Assembly (NCBI GenBank): GCA_018056045.1
Contig: JAGPGI010000129.1
Location: 1 to 7,366, forward strand
Source: Paracoccus sp. (in: a-proteobacteria)
Lineage (GTDB): Bacteria; Pseudomonadota; Alphaproteobacteria; Rhodobacterales; Rhodobacteraceae
Length of the DNA: 7,366 bases
Direction of reading: 5' to 3'
In this document: one piece after another, positions 6,499-7,366 of the stretch
Numbering within the stretch: the stretch's first letter is position 1
Layout: every line of letters starts with the position of its first letter
The notes under the pieces: generated by a model
What the model was told of the DNA's origin: nothing
What the model saw: the letters and a program-made list of their open reading frames with translations, nothing else
Databases searched by the model: none
Program-made: the position numbers and the translations under genes

Positions 6499-6940
6499 GC
6501 CACCGCCTCCGAGCCGAAATCCTGAGAGCGCGCTGCACGGGCCGGCATGCTTTGCGGGGCGGCAAGCGGGGACTCGTCGTGCCATACGGCCGGGTGGCAA
6601 GAACATGCTGACACAATCAGGATACTGGAAACCGGCAGTCATCGGGTATCGGGGCTACTGCAAACAACAGGTTTCGGATGGCAGCTTTGCAGAGGAATTG
6701 CAACGCTTTCCGCAAGACGGATGAGCCAGTGACGCAGTTCAAAGACGGGAACGCTTGGTCGAAGCGGAGGCGTGAGCTGGCTCACGGGGCGAGTGCAGAC
6801 CGGGTGGGCCCGATCAACAAGGGGCGTCAGCAGCGCTGTGCGGCCTTGGGCGTGCTCTTGTCGCCAATCATCGTGCGGGTTGCGATATGAGCATCAGAAA
6901 GGCCTTGTTTCCGTGTTGCCCGATCCATATACGGATCGGC
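6499..6940. other. Intergenic stretch without a recognisable gene
   Basis: No reading frame here gives a protein I recognise or has a good ribosome site. The short frames on both strands are rich in Arg, Ser and Cys, as expected of chance frames in GC-rich DNA. The leftward promoter of the three-gene operon should lie here, but I find no convincing -35/-10 pair. One small perfect hairpin, CGTGAG-CTGG-CTCACG, sits at 6771-6786 and has no following T run. Its CTGGCTC (6777-6783) could instead pair with GAGCCAG at 6723-6729. The stretch may hold decayed sequence between the T6SS module and the tRNA locus. Confidence 0.4.
6905..6933 (+). promoter_or_regulatory. Possible promoter of the tRNA-Ser gene
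   Basis: TTGTTT (6905-6910) and TATACG (6928-6933) are separated by 17 bases and lie just before the tRNA. The fit to a sigma-70-type promoter is moderate. The expected transcription start (about 6940) would leave almost no 5' leader. The -10 box overlaps an inverted repeat, CCGATCC (6920-6926) against GGATCGG (6933-6939), spaced by six bases. Confidence 0.35.
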
Positions 6941-7030
6941 GGAGACGTGGCCGAGTGGTCGAAGGCACACCCCTGCTAAGGGTGCAGACGGGGAACCGTC
7001 TCGAGGGTTCGAATCCCTTCGTCTCCGCCA
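6941..7030 (+). tRNA. tRNA-Ser (anticodon GCU)
   Basis: This is a complete class II tRNA that reads the AGC/AGU serine codons. The seven-base acceptor stem GGAGACG (6941-6947) pairs with CGTCTCC (7020-7026). The anticodon stem CACCC/GGGTG (6968-6972 with 6980-6984) encloses the anticodon GCT at 6975-6977. The long variable arm typical of serine tRNAs is a perfect six-base-pair hairpin, AGACGG-GGAA-CCGTCT (6986-7001). The T-arm is GAGGG-TTCGAAT-CCCTT (7003-7019). The discriminator base is G7027 and CCA is encoded at 7028-7030. A strong terminator follows 22 bases downstream. Confidence 0.97.
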
Positions 7031-7052
7031 CACTCAAATGCTGAATCCGTCC

Positions 7053-7081
7053 AAGGGCCCCGATTGGGGCCTTTTTTCTTT
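7053..7081 (+). terminator. Rho-independent terminator after tRNA-Ser
   Basis: A GC-rich stem GGCCCC-GATT-GGGGCC (7056-7071) is followed by a T-rich tract, TTTTTTCTTTTT. Flanking AAG/TTT pairs extend the stem. Its position 22 bases after the tRNA shows a single-gene transcription unit. Confidence 0.92.
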
Positions 7082-7086
7082 TTGTT

Positions 7087-7180
7087 TCAAAGGGCGTTGG
7101 TAGGGCCATCCGCCCTTCGGAGACTGGGCGCTTGACGCAGAATGGGTCTCCGAATGGCCCGTGTCTCTCTTTGAGCGCCC
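7087..7180. repeat. Nested imperfect inverted repeats
   Basis: TCAAAG (7087-7092) pairs with CTTTGA (7169-7174), GGGCCAT (7103-7109) with ATGGCCC (7154-7160), and TTCGGAGAC (7116-7124) with GTCTCCGAA (7146-7154); the last two sets share base 7154. Together they give one long interrupted stem. Competing pairs also exist: AGGGCG (7091-7096) with CGCCCT (7111-7116), and GGGCGC (7126-7131) with GCGCCC (7175-7180). This could be a structured leader, a small inverted-repeat element or a remnant; the sequence alone does not decide. Confidence 0.45.
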
Positions 7181-7184
7181 CTCG

Positions 7185-7366
7185 ATGGTCACGGGACGGC
7201 GTAAAACATCCGTGCATTTCCAGTGGGTTGCGGCGCTCATGGGGTCGTCCCGTTCGCGAGTTAATCCGGCGACCGAGGCCGACACGAAGGCGCAGGACGG
7301 TCGGAAGGACGGCTCCGTGGCGTCCGATCCCGAAGTCCGGCGGAAGCGTCCGAAGCGAGCCAGGAC
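7185..7366 (+). CDS. Possible 5' end of an unrecognised gene (runs off the window)
   Basis: A plus-strand frame is open from ATG at 7185 to the window end, with a second ATG at 7239. The predicted start contains H-F-Q-W-V-A-A-L-M. The visible end is hydrophilic and Lys/Arg-rich (E-V-R-R-K-R-P-K-R-A-R). Neither start has a clear ribosome site and I recognise no family, so it may be a chance frame in GC-rich DNA. It begins just after the nested inverted repeats, which would then form its upstream region. Confidence 0.2.
   Translation, partial: MVTGRRKTSVHFQWVAALMGSSRSRVNPATEADTKAQDGRKDGSVASDPEVRRKRPKRAR

Noticed and set aside
6560..6610. Sigma-54 promoter on the minus strand before the DUF4123 gene (TGGCACGA with a later TTGC)
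   Set aside because: The -24-like and -12-like elements are much too far apart to form a sigma-54 site.
5273..6724. Long plus-strand open frame of 483 codons
   Set aside because: It lies antisense to the DUF4123 gene, is rich in Arg and Gln, shows no family motif, and is the usual shadow of a GC-rich coding strand. The minus-strand reading has recognisable DUF4123 motifs.
6678..6890. Small plus-strand frame of 70 codons
   Set aside because: It has no ribosome site, no recognisable family and an atypical composition; I considered a transposase remnant but found no motif to support it.
6827..7285. Minus-strand open frames across the tRNA and its terminator
   Set aside because: They read through a complete tRNA gene and its terminator on the opposite strand and cannot be real proteins.

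Overview
The window looks like a GC-rich alphaproteobacterial chromosome, most likely of the family Rhodobacteraceae (Paracoccus-like). This placement is inferred from the style of the flagellar proteins, a Crp/Fnr remnant of a type common in alphaproteobacteria, and the high GC content; no taxonomic search was possible. It joins three unlike segments: a flagellar cluster, a small type VI secretion (T6SS) cargo module, and a serine tRNA locus.

Positions 1-1919 hold flagellar genes. flgC (5' end only) and flgB are on the minus strand, and fliI, the export ATPase, is on the plus strand. They diverge from a 98-base intergenic region that contains small palindromes. Immediately after the fliI stop lies the wreck of a Crp/Fnr-family regulator (about 1926-2409). 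It lacks its N-terminal part, carries a frameshift near 2000 and has lost its stop codon. This marks a rearrangement junction between flagellar DNA and what follows.

Positions 2546-6484 are a tight three-gene minus-strand operon, transcribed from right to left. The first gene encodes a DUF4123 protein, the family of T6SS adaptor/chaperones that load effectors on VgrG. The second encodes an unrecognised 585-residue protein with a cysteine-rich N-terminal third, which sits exactly where a DUF4123-dependent effector normally sits. The third encodes a 342-residue protein with a twin-arginine (Tat) signal, a candidate periplasmic partner or immunity protein. The first two genes are 11 bases apart and the ribosome site of the second overlaps the stop of the first; the second and third overlap by 20 bases. 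Co-translation is therefore likely. No vgrG, hcp or structural T6SS gene is visible, so this would be an orphan cargo module or the end of a larger locus.

Positions 6485-6940 contain no convincing gene. A complete tRNA-Ser(GCU) with encoded CCA lies at 6941-7030, followed by a strong rho-independent terminator. The last 290 bases hold a set of nested, partly mutually exclusive inverted repeats and possibly the first codons of a plus-strand gene that leaves the window.

The most interesting element is the DUF4123 / Cys-rich protein / Tat protein operon, a plausible but unproven T6SS effector-immunity set of unrecognised type.
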